Source of the DNA: Streptomyces violaceusniger
Lineage (GTDB): Bacteria > Actinomycetota > Actinomycetes > Streptomycetales > Streptomycetaceae
NCBI GenBank assembly: GCA_005405945.1
Contig: BJHW01000001.1
Coordinates: 6,758,001-6,822,000, forward strand
Direction of reading: 5' to 3'
Length of the DNA: 64,000 bases
This document shows positions 18,708 through 27,460 of this stretch, piece by piece (position 1 is the stretch's first letter; each line of letters opens with the position of its first letter). Position numbers and translations under genes: made by a program. The notes beneath the pieces were generated by a model, which made no database searches, was not told the origin of the DNA, and saw nothing but the letters and a program-made list of their open reading frames with translations.

Positions 18708-20450
18708 GTGCTCGACCACCTGATCAAGGGCGCCACCGTGGCGGACGGCACCGGCGCGCCCTCGTACGTCGCCGACGTCGGCATCCGGGACGGCCGGATC
18801 GTGGCCATCGCCGGGCCCGGGGCCGTCACCGAACCGGCCCGGTCCACCGAGGACGCCACCGGGCTCGTCCTCGCGCCCGGGTTCGTCGACCCGCACACCC
18901 ACTACGACGCCCAGCTGTTCTGGGACCCGTACGCGACCCCCTCCATGAACCACGGCGTGACCACCGTGGCCGGCGGCAACTGCGGGTTCACCCTCGCCCC
19001 GCTCAACCCCGACCGGCCCGGCGACGCCGACTACACCCGGCGGATGATGAGCCGGGTCGAGGGCATGTCGCTGGTGGCGCTGGAGCGGGGCGCGCCCTGG
19101 AACTGGCACGGCTTCGGCGAGTACCTGGACGCGCTGGAGGGCCGGATCGCCGTCAACGCGGGCTTCATGGTGGGGCACTGCGCACTGCGCCGTCATGTGA
19201 TGGGCGAGGACGCGATCGGCGGACAGCCCAGCCCCGCGCAGCTGGAGGAGATGCTGCGGCTCTTCCACGAGGCGATGGACGCGGGGGCGTGGGGGCTGTC
19301 CACCACCCAGTCCTCGACCCACTCGGACGGGGACGGACAGCCGGTCGCCTCCCGCCACGCCCGGCCCGGGGAACTCCTGGCGCTGTCCCGGGCCGTCGGC
19401 GAACACGAGGGGACGCAGATCGAGGCGATCGTGGCGGGCTGTCTCGACCAGTTCGCCGACGAGGAGATCGACCTGCTGGTGGACATGAGCGCGGCCGCCG
19501 GGCGCCCGCTCAACTGGAACGTGCTGACCATCGACGCGGCCGTCCCCGAGCGGGTGCCGCGCCAGCTCCAGGCCAGCGAACGCGCCCGTAAGGCGGGCGG
19601 CAGGATCGTCGCGCTCACCATGCCGATCCTCACCCCCATGAACATGTCGCTCGGCACCTTCTGCGCGCTCAACCTCATCCCGGGCTGGGGCGACATCCTG
19701 GGGCTGCCGATCCCGGAACGGATCGCCAAGCTCCGCGACCCGGCCGTACGGGAGGAGATGCTGCGCCGCGCGGGCAGTCCCGAGGCCGGGGTCTTCCGGC
19801 GGCTCACCCACTTCGGCCGTTACGTCATCGGCGACACCTACAGCGAGGCCAACGCCGGGCTGACCGGGCGCGTCGTCCGCGACATCGCCGCCGAGCGCGG
19901 GCAGGAGGCCTTCCACTGCCTGGTGGAGATCTGCGCGGCGGACGAGATGCGTACGGTGCTGTGGCCGATGCCGACCGACAACGACCCGGCCAGCTGGCGC
20001 TTGCGACAGCAGACCTGGGAGCATGAGGACGTCATGCTGGGCGGCTCCGACGCCGGGGCCCATCTGGACCGGATGTGCGGCGCCCCGTACACCACCCGCT
20101 TCATCGGCGACTGTCTGCGCGGCCGGAAGCTGGTCGGCCTGGAGCGGGCGGTACGGATGCTGACGGACGATCCGGCGCGGCTGCTCGGGCTGCGCGGGCG
20201 CGGCCGGATCGCCGAGGGCTACCACGCCGACCTGGTCCTCTTCGACCCGGACCGGATCGACGCGGGTCAGGCGCGGCTGGTCCACGACCTGCCGGGCGAC
20301 AGCCCCCGGCTGGACTCGCGCGCCACGGGCATCGTGAGCGTCCGGGTGGGCGGCACGGAGACCGTCCGGGACGACGAGATCACCGGCGCGGTGCCGGGGA
20401 AGGTGCTCCGTTCGGGCCGCGACACGGAGACGGTGAGCACGAGGGGCTGA
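18708..20450 (+). CDS. Amidohydrolase-3 family protein (N-acyl-D-amino-acid deacylase-like)
   Basis: 580 residues from GTG 18708, chosen because AAAGGA lies about ten bases before it and the family N-terminus (LDHLIKGATVADGTG) begins there. GFVDPHTHYDAQLFWDP near residue 60 is the H-x-H metal motif. GHCALRRHVMG, MLGGSDAGAHLDRM and RGRIAEGYHADLVLFDPD are the expected later segments of D-aminoacylase/dihydroorotase-type enzymes. In clusters with LLM monooxygenases, members of this group may hydrolyse a non-amino-acid substrate, so the name is generic. The SDR at 20458 starts seven bases after the stop. Confidence 0.85.
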   Translation: MLDHLIKGATVADGTGAPSYVADVGIRDGRIVAIAGPGAVTEPARSTEDATGLVLAPGFVDPHTHYDAQLFWDPYATPSMNHGVTTVAGGNCGFTLAPLNPDRPGDADYTRRMMSRVEGMSLVALERGAPWNWHGFGEYLDALEGRIAVNAGFMVGHCALRRHVMGEDAIGGQPSPAQLEEMLRLFHEAMDAGAWGLSTTQSSTHSDGDGQPVASRHARPGELLALSRAVGEHEGTQIEAIVAGCLDQFADEEIDLLVDMSAAAGRPLNWNVLTIDAAVPERVPRQLQASERARKAGGRIVALTMPILTPMNMSLGTFCALNLIPGWGDILGLPIPERIAKLRDPAVREEMLRRAGSPEAGVFRRLTHFGRYVIGDTYSEANAGLTGRVVRDIAAERGQEAFHCLVEICAADEMRTVLWPMPTDNDPASWRLRQQTWEHEDVMLGGSDAGAHLDRMCGAPYTTRFIGDCLRGRKLVGLERAVRMLTDDPARLLGLRGRGRIAEGYHADLVLFDPDRIDAGQARLVHDLPGDSPRLDSRATGIVSVRVGGTETVRDDEITGAVPGKVLRSGRDTETVSTRG

Positions 20451-20457
20451 GGCGGCC

Positions 20458-21450
20458 GTGAACGCTGTGGCCGAGGGCGGCGGGCGTGGCGGGTCTCGCG
20501 TCCCCGCCGACCCCGGTGGCTCCGTCAGTCCCGGCGGCGGGCGTGGCGAGCGTGGCGGGTCTGGCGGCCCCACGGGGCCCACCGGCTCCACGGGGCCCAC
20601 CGGCTCCACGGGGCCCACCGGCTCCACGGACCCCACCGGCTCCACGGGGCCCACCGGCTCCACGGGGCCCACCGGACCCACCGGACTGCGCGGACGCGAC
20701 TCCCTCACCGGCCGGGCCGCCCTGGTCACGGGCGGCTCACGGGGCATCGGGCTGGCCGTGGCGGAGGCGCTGACGGCGGACGGTGCGGCGGTGTGCGTCA
20801 CGGCGCGGGATCCGAGGGGGCTGGCCGACGCCGTACGCCGCCTCGGCCCGCGCGCCACCGGCTGCCCGGGGGACGTGGCGGACCCGGCCCACGTGGAGGC
20901 CGCGGTGGCCCGCACCCTGGCCGAGTTCGGCCGCCTCGACATCCTGGTCAACAACGCCGCCACCAATGCCCCGCTCGGCCCGCTGATGGCCGTGGACCCG
21001 CTCGTCTGGCGCACGTCCTTCACGGTCAACGTGGAAGCCCCGTTGCGGCTGACCCAGGCGGCCTGGCGGGGCTGGATGCGCGACCACGGCGGCGCGGTCG
21101 TCAACATCTGCACCGAGGGCACGCACGGCGTCGGCCCGGACGTCGGCGCCTACGGCACCACCAAGACCGCCCTCCTCCGCCTCACCCGCCAGCTCGCCGC
21201 CGAACTGGCCCCCTCCGTCCGCGTCAACGCCGTCTCGCCGGGCCTGATCCGCACCGAGATGGCCCGCTTCGTCTGGGAGCCCGGCGAACGGGAGATCGCC
21301 GCGACGCTCCCGCTCGCCCGTATCGGCGAACCGGAGGACGTGGCGCGCGCGGTCCGCTGGCTGGTCTCGGACGAGGCGTCCTGGATCACCGGCACGGACC
21401 TGGTGGTCGACGGCGGTCGCCGCGTCCGCGCGGCACGCCGCACCGACTGA
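20458..21450 (+). CDS. SDR oxidoreductase with a collagen-like N-terminal extension
   Basis: 330 residues from GTG 20458, just after GAGGCGGCC. Residues 1-77 are low complexity, with Gly/Pro/Thr/Ser repeats GPTGST from six 18-bp tandem units. The SDR domain then starts (LTGRAALVTGGSRGIG about 82-97, NNAAT near 165, YGTTK about 232-236, C-terminal WITGTDLVVDGG). No in-frame start codon with a ribosome site lies between the repeat and the domain, so the extension seems to be translated. It is the third gene of the operon beginning at 17474. The extension is unusual for an SDR. Confidence 0.8.
   Translation: MNAVAEGGGRGGSRVPADPGGSVSPGGGRGERGGSGGPTGPTGSTGPTGSTGPTGSTDPTGSTGPTGSTGPTGPTGLRGRDSLTGRAALVTGGSRGIGLAVAEALTADGAAVCVTARDPRGLADAVRRLGPRATGCPGDVADPAHVEAAVARTLAEFGRLDILVNNAATNAPLGPLMAVDPLVWRTSFTVNVEAPLRLTQAAWRGWMRDHGGAVVNICTEGTHGVGPDVGAYGTTKTALLRLTRQLAAELAPSVRVNAVSPGLIRTEMARFVWEPGEREIAATLPLARIGEPEDVARAVRWLVSDEASWITGTDLVVDGGRRVRAARRTD
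20572..20679 (+). repeat. Six 18-bp tandem repeats encoding Gly-x-x units
   Basis: Unit ACGGGGCCCACCGGCTCC repeats six times (units 4 and 6 vary). The length is a multiple of three, so the SDR frame is kept; it encodes TGPTGS. Confidence 0.9.
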
Positions 21451-21524
21451 CGGGACCCATGGCCCCTGTTGCCCGACCGGGGGCAGCCCCATGCACGGCG
21501 GCGGCCCCCATACGGCGCTAGACG

Positions 21525-21542
21525 AGACGCGACGTTGCGTCT
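21525..21542. promoter_or_regulatory. Operator overlapping the methyltransferase -10 element
   Basis: AGACGC-GACGTT-GCGTCT inverted repeat. TATTCT (21542-21547) begins at its last base and lies seven bases before ATG 21555, so the mRNA is probably leaderless and the binding protein would block the promoter. The sequence differs from the CTGACG family. Confidence 0.6.
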
Positions 21543-21554
21543 ATTCTAGGGCCC

Positions 21555-22211
21555 ATGACACTCACTCACACCCTTGCCGACCCCCGGGTCGAGGCCGCCA
21601 TCAGCCGCATGTTCACGCTGGCCGAGCAGGACGAGACCGCCCAGGCGCAGCTGCCGCCCGGCGCGTTGGAGATGGCCCCGCAGGAACTCGCCGACGCCGC
21701 GGCCGGGATCTATATGCCGATCTCCGCCGAGGGCGGGAAGCTGCTCTACAACCTGGTGCGCGCCATCCGCCCGGCCACGGTGGTCGAGTTCGGCATGTCC
21801 TACGGGATCTCCACGCTCCATCTGGCCGCCGCCGTGCGGGACAACGGCACCGGGCGCGTCGTCACCACGGAAATGAGCAAGGAGAAGATCGCCGCGGCCC
21901 GCCGCACCTTCACCGAGACCGGTCTTGACGACCTGATCACCGTGCTGGAGGGGGACGCCCGGGAGACCCTCGCCGACCTCGAGGGGCCCCTGGAACTGGT
22001 CCTGCTCGACGGCTGGAAGGACCTGTGCCTGCCCGTGCTGCGGATGCTCGAACCGAGCCTGCGGCCCGGCGCCCTCGTCGTGGCCGATGACATCGACCAG
22101 TTCGAGGGCCCCATGCGGCCGTACCTCGACTACGTACGCGACCCGGCGAACGGCTACCAGAACGTCAGCTTCCCCATCGAGGACGGCATGGAGATCAGCT
22201 GCCGCCTCTGA
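21555..22211 (+). CDS. Class I SAM-dependent O-methyltransferase-like protein
   Basis: 218 residues. VVEFGMSYGISTLHLAAAV (about 75-93) is the SAM-binding motif I of the caffeoyl-CoA/catechol O-methyltransferase type. VTTEMSKEKIAAAR and LELVLLDGWKDLCLPVLRML follow, the latter the metal/acidic region of this family. The whole length is a methyltransferase_24/3 fold. No Shine-Dalgarno; leaderless start. It is convergent with the PHP-hydrolase gene at 22245. Substrate not predictable. Confidence 0.8.
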   Translation: MTLTHTLADPRVEAAISRMFTLAEQDETAQAQLPPGALEMAPQELADAAAGIYMPISAEGGKLLYNLVRAIRPATVVEFGMSYGISTLHLAAAVRDNGTGRVVTTEMSKEKIAAARRTFTETGLDDLITVLEGDARETLADLEGPLELVLLDGWKDLCLPVLRMLEPSLRPGALVVADDIDQFEGPMRPYLDYVRDPANGYQNVSFPIEDGMEISCRL

Positions 22212-22244
22212 CGCCGCCCGCCGCGCCGCGCGGTCGGGAAACCG

Positions 22245-23765
22245 TCAGCGCTCGCCCAGCCAGATCGGGTTCGTCATCGCCGCCATCGGGCCCGGTACGC
22301 CCGACGCGCCGCCGTCCACCGGGGCGTGGCGGACCTCGGCGCGGACGTACGCCGCGTAGGACGCCGTCGTACGCCATTCGGCGGTGAGCTCACCGGAGGC
22401 GGGGACCGGCGTTCCGTAGAGCTGGCCCTGGTCGGTGATGAACCGCACCGAGCAGCCCGGGCCCACGCCGGAGACCTTCAGCCGGACCGTGATCTCCTCC
22501 GAGCCGCCGACCGTCAGGCGCTCGCCGATTCCGGCGTGCTTGCCGCGTCCGCCGACCGCCTCGAAGGCGAGGTCGACCTTGGAGGACTCCGCGATCCAGC
22601 TGCGGCCGGCCCGGATGCCCTCCTGGATGGCGGTACGGGAGAGGTCGTCGGCGAGCACCACCGTCTGGGGCAGGCCCACGACCTGGGGCTCGCGGTGGGC
22701 GTCGCTGTGGCCGACGGCGGGCAGCCAGCGGCCGTCGCCGCGGGAGGCGGCCACCAGAGTGTTGTCCCACTCGGAGATCGTGACCTCGTCGTCGGGGGTG
22801 AAGTCCGCGTTCCACACCTCGACCGCGTCGGCCTCGTTGAAGCCGAACTTCCAGTTGCAGCCGACACAGGTGCCGTGCGGATGGGCCGGGATCACCAGGC
22901 CGCCGGCCTGCCGGACCTTGCGGGCGAACTGGCCGAAGCGGTTGTCCCGGGCGCGGTAGCGCCAGTCGATGAAGACGCCGGGGTCGGTGCCGAGGGCGAC
23001 CACATGGCCGTTGCGCGTGGTGATCTCTTCACCGGTGAGGATCAGCAGGTCATCGCCCCACAGACCCTCGAACGCGGCATGCGCCGACGTCGTGTTGTGC
23101 TCGGTGGTGGTGATGAAGTCCAGTCCGGCGGCGCGGGCGGCGGCGACCAGCTCGGCCGGGGTGCGCTTGCCGTCGGAGTGCACGGTGTGCAGATGCGAGT
23201 CGCCCCGGTACCAGGCGCGGCCCCGGCCCTTCGCCCGCTGCGGCGGGTAAACCGGTTTCGGCGTGGTGCCGGGCGCGCCGTACCGGAGTGTGACGGTGAC
23301 CTTGTAGTCCAGGCCCTGCGGGGCGACCGTGTACGGCCCCAGCACCACATGCCAGGTGCCCGCATTGACCGGCCCCGCCAGATAGCCGGGGGTGGCCTCC
23401 TCGGCGCTGATGGCGAACTCCGTACGCGCTCCGCCGGACCAGCCGCGGAAGCCGCGGCCGCCCAGCTCCGTGCCGCGCTCGTCGAAGATGCCGATGTCGC
23501 AGGCGTTGCCCTGCGTGCCGGCCGGGACGGCCGGCTTGTCGTACGCGTACGACACGGCGATCTCGCGCACTCCGCGCGGGACCTCGACCGGCACGTAGAC
23601 GAAGTCGGGCGCGCCGGTGGGCAGATGACCGCTGAGGGTCTTGGTCTGCTCCGGGCCGTCGGCCGTGCTCGCCGCGTCGGCCTGGGTGAAGGTCATGGGA
23701 TCGAGTGTCAGCACACCCGCCGCGCCCGCAAGCGCGGAGAGCCTGAGTACATCGCGTCGCTGCAT
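22245..23765 (-). CDS. Tat-exported PHP-domain metallohydrolase (CehA/McbA-like)
   Basis: 506 residues from ATG 23765 after GGGGGG. MQRRDVLRLSALAGAAGVLTL is a twin-arginine signal peptide. An N-terminal beta-rich domain (residues 45-175) precedes the PHP phosphoesterase-like domain, which starts GDSHLHTVHSDGKRTPAEL near 187 and continues with TTEHNTTSAH, IPAHPHG and VGHSDAH: the usual metal ligands of the CehA/McbA family. An extended open frame further upstream is antisense to non-coding repeats and was not used. Likely a secreted hydrolase; substrate unknown. Confidence 0.85.
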   Translation of the reverse strand: MQRRDVLRLSALAGAAGVLTLDPMTFTQADAASTADGPEQTKTLSGHLPTGAPDFVYVPVEVPRGVREIAVSYAYDKPAVPAGTQGNACDIGIFDERGTELGGRGFRGWSGGARTEFAISAEEATPGYLAGPVNAGTWHVVLGPYTVAPQGLDYKVTVTLRYGAPGTTPKPVYPPQRAKGRGRAWYRGDSHLHTVHSDGKRTPAELVAAARAAGLDFITTTEHNTTSAHAAFEGLWGDDLLILTGEEITTRNGHVVALGTDPGVFIDWRYRARDNRFGQFARKVRQAGGLVIPAHPHGTCVGCNWKFGFNEADAVEVWNADFTPDDEVTISEWDNTLVAASRGDGRWLPAVGHSDAHREPQVVGLPQTVVLADDLSRTAIQEGIRAGRSWIAESSKVDLAFEAVGGRGKHAGIGERLTVGGSEEITVRLKVSGVGPGCSVRFITDQGQLYGTPVPASGELTAEWRTTASYAAYVRAEVRHAPVDGGASGVPGPMAAMTNPIWLGER

Positions 23766-24311
23766 GAGGTGCCCCCCAGAGTCGAGAGTGCCGTCCGACA
23801 CCCGCGTGACACCGTTGTACGCGTGGGTGACACGCGCGGAAAGCCCTGTGGATAACTCCATGGCCGAGAGGGAACGGGCGCCCCCGCCCCCGCCCCGCCG
23901 CCCCTCAGCGCGTCGGGCGAAGTCCGCTACGGTTCGGCAGCGCCCCGAAGGGGCGCGGGGCTGTGCCGATGTGCGGCTCCGCCGCGCGGGCGCGACCAGC
24001 CACGACGGCGCCGCAGACGGCAGACGACGTATCGCAGCACTTCCAGCGGAGCGCCGCTTAGCCCGGCGATCCGCCCGACCCCGCCCGGCGATCCGCCCGC
24101 CTCCGCCCGGCTCTCCGAGCGCCCCCGCCCGGCGATCCGCGTGTCCCGCCAAGTCCCTTCCGGGCGAAGGCCGTCGGCGCCCAGTGCGTGTAGCCCGCAC
24201 GTTCCACCGCGCCGTATTCCCGCCCACGGCCCGCAGCCGCCGTGATCAGACCCACAAAACCGCAGGCCCGGGCCGTCTGGCGGTGTCCCACACCGCTCGT
24301 ATGCTCGGAGG
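23766..24311. other. Intergenic region with a dispersed repeat and a single DnaA box
   Basis: 546 bases between divergent genes and no convincing gene. It holds direct repeats GGTGTCAC near 23807-23832, one perfect DnaA-box match TGTGGATAA at 23847-23855, a hairpin GCGCCCCGAAGGGGCGC at 23940-23956 inside a known type of Streptomyces intergenic repeat (to about 24030), and four copies of CCCGGCGATCCGC-like units at 24060-24145. The fbiC -10, TATGCT, is at 24299-24305. Confidence 0.6.
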
Positions 24312-26924
24312 ATGACCACGAGCGCGCAGGGAAACGAACCGGGTGCCCCGACTGGCTCCGCAGCCCCCACAGCCAACGCGATGCGCCGTGCGCTCAAGCG
24401 CGCCCGCGACGGCGTGGCGCTGGACACCGCCGAGGCGGCCGTACTGCTCCAGGCGCGCGGCGAGGACCTGCGGGAGCTGATGGCCTCCGCCGCCCGGGTC
24501 CGCGACGCGGGCCTGGAGGCGGCCGGTCGCCCCGGGGTCATCACCTACTCGCGCAGCGTCTTCATCCCGCTCACCCGGCTGTGCCGGGACAAGTGTCACT
24601 ACTGCACCTTCGCGACCGTCCCCGGCAAGCTGCGCCGCGCGGGTCACGGAATGTTCATGTCGCCCGACGAGGTCCTGGCCATCGCCCGCCGGGGCGCCGA
24701 AATGGGCTGCAAGGAAGCGCTGATCACGCTCGGCGACCGCCCCGAGGACCGCTGGCCCGAGGCGCGCGAATGGCTGGAGGCCGAGGGGTACGACGACACC
24801 ATCGCGTACGTACGGGCCATGGCCATCCGCATCCTGGAGGAGACGGGCCTGCTGCCCCACCTCAACCCCGGCGCGATGACCTGGACCGACTTCCAGCGGC
24901 TCAAGCCCGTCGCCCCCTCCATGGGCATGATGCTGGAGACCACCGCCGAGCGGCTGTGGAGCGAGCCCGGCGGCCCCCACTACGGCTCGCCCGACAAGGA
25001 GCCGGCGGTGCGGCTGCGGGTGCTGGAGGACGCCGGGCGCAGCTCCGTCCCGTTCACCAGCGGGCTGCTGATCGGGATCGGCGAGACGCATGAGGAGCGG
25101 GCGGATTCGCTGTTCGCGCTGCGCCGCGTCTCCCGCTCGTACCACGGTATCCAGGAAGTCATCGTCCAGAACTTCCGCGCCAAGCCGGACACCGCCATGC
25201 GGGGGATGCCGGACGCCGAACTGGACGACCTGGTGGCCACCGTCGCCGTCGCCCGCCACATCCTGGGCCCGTCCGCCTGCATCCAGGCGCCGCCCAACCT
25301 GGTGGACGCGGAGTACGAGCAGCTCATCGGGGCCGGTATCGACGACTGGGGCGGCGTCTCCCCGCTCACCCCGGACCACGTCAACCCCGAGCGCCCCTGG
25401 CCCCAGGTGGACGAGCTGGCCGAGCGTTCCGCGGCGGCCGGCTTCCGGCTGCGCGAACGGCTCGCGGTCTACCCCGAGTACGTCCGGCGCGGCGAGCCCT
25501 GGCTCGACCCCCGGCTGCTGCCGCATGTCACCGCGCTCGCCGACCCCGAGACCGGCCTGGCCCGCGAGGACGCGATCCCCACCGGGCTGCCCTGGCAGGA
25601 GCCCGACGAGGCGTTCAGCGCCTCCGGCCGCACCGATCTGCACCGCGCCATCGACACCGAGGGCCGCACCGGTGACCGCCGTAAGGACTTCGACGAGGTC
25701 TATGGCGACTGGGAGGCGCTGCGCGAGGCCGCCGCCCCCGGGATGGTCCCCTCCCGGATCGACGCCGACGTCAAGGCCGCGCTGGCCCAGGCCGCCGACG
25801 ACCCGACCCGGCTGACCGACCCCGAGGCGCTGGCCCTGCTCCACGCCGAGGGCCCGGCGCTGGACGCCCTGTGCCGCATCGCGGACGATCTGCGCCGGGC
25901 GACCGTCGGCGACGACGTCACCTACATCGTCACCCGGAACATCAACTTCACCAATGTCTGCTACACCGGCTGCCGCTTCTGCGCCTTCGCCCAGCGTCGC
26001 ACCGACGCCGACGCCTACACCCTCTCCCTGAACCAGGTCGCCGACCGCGCCCAGCAGGCGTGGGACGTGGGCGCGGTGGAGGTCTGCATGCAGGGCGGCA
26101 TCCACCCGGATCTGCCCGGCACCGCGTACTTCGACATCGCACGCGCCGTCAAGGAGCGCGTGCCCGGCATGCACGTCCACGCCTTCTCTCCGATGGAGGT
26201 CGTCAACGGCGCGACCCGCACCGGAATGTCCATCCGCGAATGGCTGACGGCGGCGCGCGAGGCGGGCCTGGACACCATCCCCGGCACGGCCGCCGAGATC
26301 CTGGACGACGAGGTGCGCTGGGTCCTCACCAAGGGCAAGCTGCCGACGGCCACCTGGGTCGAGGTCGTCAAGACGGCACATGAGCTGGGCATCCGGTCCT
26401 CGTCCACGATGATGTACGGCCATGTGGACCAGCCCCGCCACTGGCTGGCCCATCTGCGGCTGCTCGCCGAGATCCAGCAGGAGACGGGCGGCTTCACCGA
26501 ATTCGTCACCCTCCCCTTCATCCACACCAACGCCCCCGTCTACCTCGCCGGTATCGCCCGCCCCGGCCCCACCACCCGCGACAACCGCGCCGTCACGGCC
26601 ATGGCGCGCATCCTGCTCCACCCCCACATCCCCAACATCCAGACCAGCTGGGTGAAGCTGGGCACGGAGGGCGCCGCCGAGATGCTCCGCTCCGGCGCCA
26701 ACGACCTGGGCGGCACCCTTATGGAGGAGACCATCTCCCGTATGGCGGGCTCCTCCTACGGCTCTTACCGCTCCATCCAGGACCTGGTGGCCATCGCCGA
26801 GCTGGCCGGCCGCCCGGCCCGCGCCCGCACCACCACCTACGGCCCCGTCCCCGAGGACCGCCAGGCCGCCGCCCTCGCCTCGGACGGCCATCTGCCGGAG
26901 CTGCTGCCGGTGCTGGGGGACTGA
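24312..26924 (+). CDS. fbiC: F0 synthase FbiC (CofG-CofH fusion)
   Basis: 870 residues with two radical-SAM halves: CRDKCHYC near residues 94-101 in the CofG half and CYTGCRFC near 553-560 in the CofH half. Together they join a tyrosine-derived fragment to 5-amino-6-ribitylaminouracil to make the deazaflavin F0 of coenzyme F420. Length matches the fused actinobacterial enzyme. TATGCT six to seven bases before the ATG suggests a leaderless mRNA; the GGAGG that abuts the start codon is too close to act as a normal site. F420-type luciferase-like oxidoreductases nearby may use the cofactor. Confidence 0.97.
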   Translation: MTTSAQGNEPGAPTGSAAPTANAMRRALKRARDGVALDTAEAAVLLQARGEDLRELMASAARVRDAGLEAAGRPGVITYSRSVFIPLTRLCRDKCHYCTFATVPGKLRRAGHGMFMSPDEVLAIARRGAEMGCKEALITLGDRPEDRWPEAREWLEAEGYDDTIAYVRAMAIRILEETGLLPHLNPGAMTWTDFQRLKPVAPSMGMMLETTAERLWSEPGGPHYGSPDKEPAVRLRVLEDAGRSSVPFTSGLLIGIGETHEERADSLFALRRVSRSYHGIQEVIVQNFRAKPDTAMRGMPDAELDDLVATVAVARHILGPSACIQAPPNLVDAEYEQLIGAGIDDWGGVSPLTPDHVNPERPWPQVDELAERSAAAGFRLRERLAVYPEYVRRGEPWLDPRLLPHVTALADPETGLAREDAIPTGLPWQEPDEAFSASGRTDLHRAIDTEGRTGDRRKDFDEVYGDWEALREAAAPGMVPSRIDADVKAALAQAADDPTRLTDPEALALLHAEGPALDALCRIADDLRRATVGDDVTYIVTRNINFTNVCYTGCRFCAFAQRRTDADAYTLSLNQVADRAQQAWDVGAVEVCMQGGIHPDLPGTAYFDIARAVKERVPGMHVHAFSPMEVVNGATRTGMSIREWLTAAREAGLDTIPGTAAEILDDEVRWVLTKGKLPTATWVEVVKTAHELGIRSSSTMMYGHVDQPRHWLAHLRLLAEIQQETGGFTEFVTLPFIHTNAPVYLAGIARPGPTTRDNRAVTAMARILLHPHIPNIQTSWVKLGTEGAAEMLRSGANDLGGTLMEETISRMAGSSYGSYRSIQDLVAIAELAGRPARARTTTYGPVPEDRQAAALASDGHLPELLPVLGD

Positions 26925-26945
26925 CCCCCGGGCCCACGCTTCCCG

Positions 26946-26986
26946 GGCGCGCCGCGCGGATACTTCGCGGCGCGCCGCGCGGATAC
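26946..26986. repeat. Two direct copies of an 18-bp sequence, 23 bp apart
   Basis: GGCGCGCCGCGCGGATAC occurs at 26946-26963 and 26969-26986, immediately before a possible small gene. Both copies end in GGATAC, so the promoter region may be duplicated. Confidence 0.7.
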
Positions 26987-26992
26987 GCTGCC

Positions 26993-27276
26993 ATGGGCAG
27001 CCCGCGCCGCAGCCGCCGGAGGGGGCGGCGGGCGGCCCCCAGCCGTCGGTGTCGAGCGGGTTCGCCGTCCGGGCGGGTCTTGCCGGGCTCGGCATGGTGC
27101 CGGGCGCCGGGGCGTTCGCCGGGGCGGCCGAACCGGACCGGATCGCCCAGGCCGCCGACCGCGCGCGGGACAGGCTCAGCGCCCGCCTCCGCGGCCATGA
27201 CGATGTGGACCTGGTGATATCGCCCCTGGACGCGCTCACCCGCCGGACGGAGCTCGGCCGGACGGCGCTCGGATAA
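26993..27276 (+). CDS. Possible small protein (one frameshift near the start), unknown
   Basis: From about 27000 to the TAA at 27274 one frame has strong G/C third positions and a sensible composition (AGLAGLGMVPGAGAFAGAA, then RIAQAADRARDRLSARLRGH). It has no good start. ATG 26993 fits if one base is missing directly after ATGGG, giving about 94 residues that begin MGQPAPQPPEGAAGG. The missing-base pattern agrees with other genes here. A short hydrophobic stretch could be one membrane segment. Real gene or relic cannot be decided. Confidence 0.35.
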
Positions 27277-27460
27277 GGGCTTTCGGCGCGCGGCTGACAT
27301 TCGGCGAGGGAATTCGCATTCTCGGAATGCGACCGTCCGTCGTCTTCTCCGTGATGACGCCTTCACAATCCGCCGCGGCCAAGAGGCGATCATTAGGTGT
27401 CCATTACAGTTCAAAGACAGTTCAGGGCCATTCACGCAGCGAAGAAAAGAGGCATAGGTC

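Noticed and set aside
18489..21122. Long antisense open frame across the amidohydrolase and SDR genes
   Set aside because: Same cause: high G/C keeps stop codons rare; composition is Arg/Pro/Gly-rich shadow.
23847..23855. Perfect DnaA box as an origin of replication
   Set aside because: Only one box is present; an origin would have a cluster with dnaA/dnaN nearby.
24246..27239. Very long open frame antisense to fbiC
   Set aside because: It mirrors the G/C third-position bias of fbiC, has no ribosome site, and its protein is low-complexity and unlike any family.
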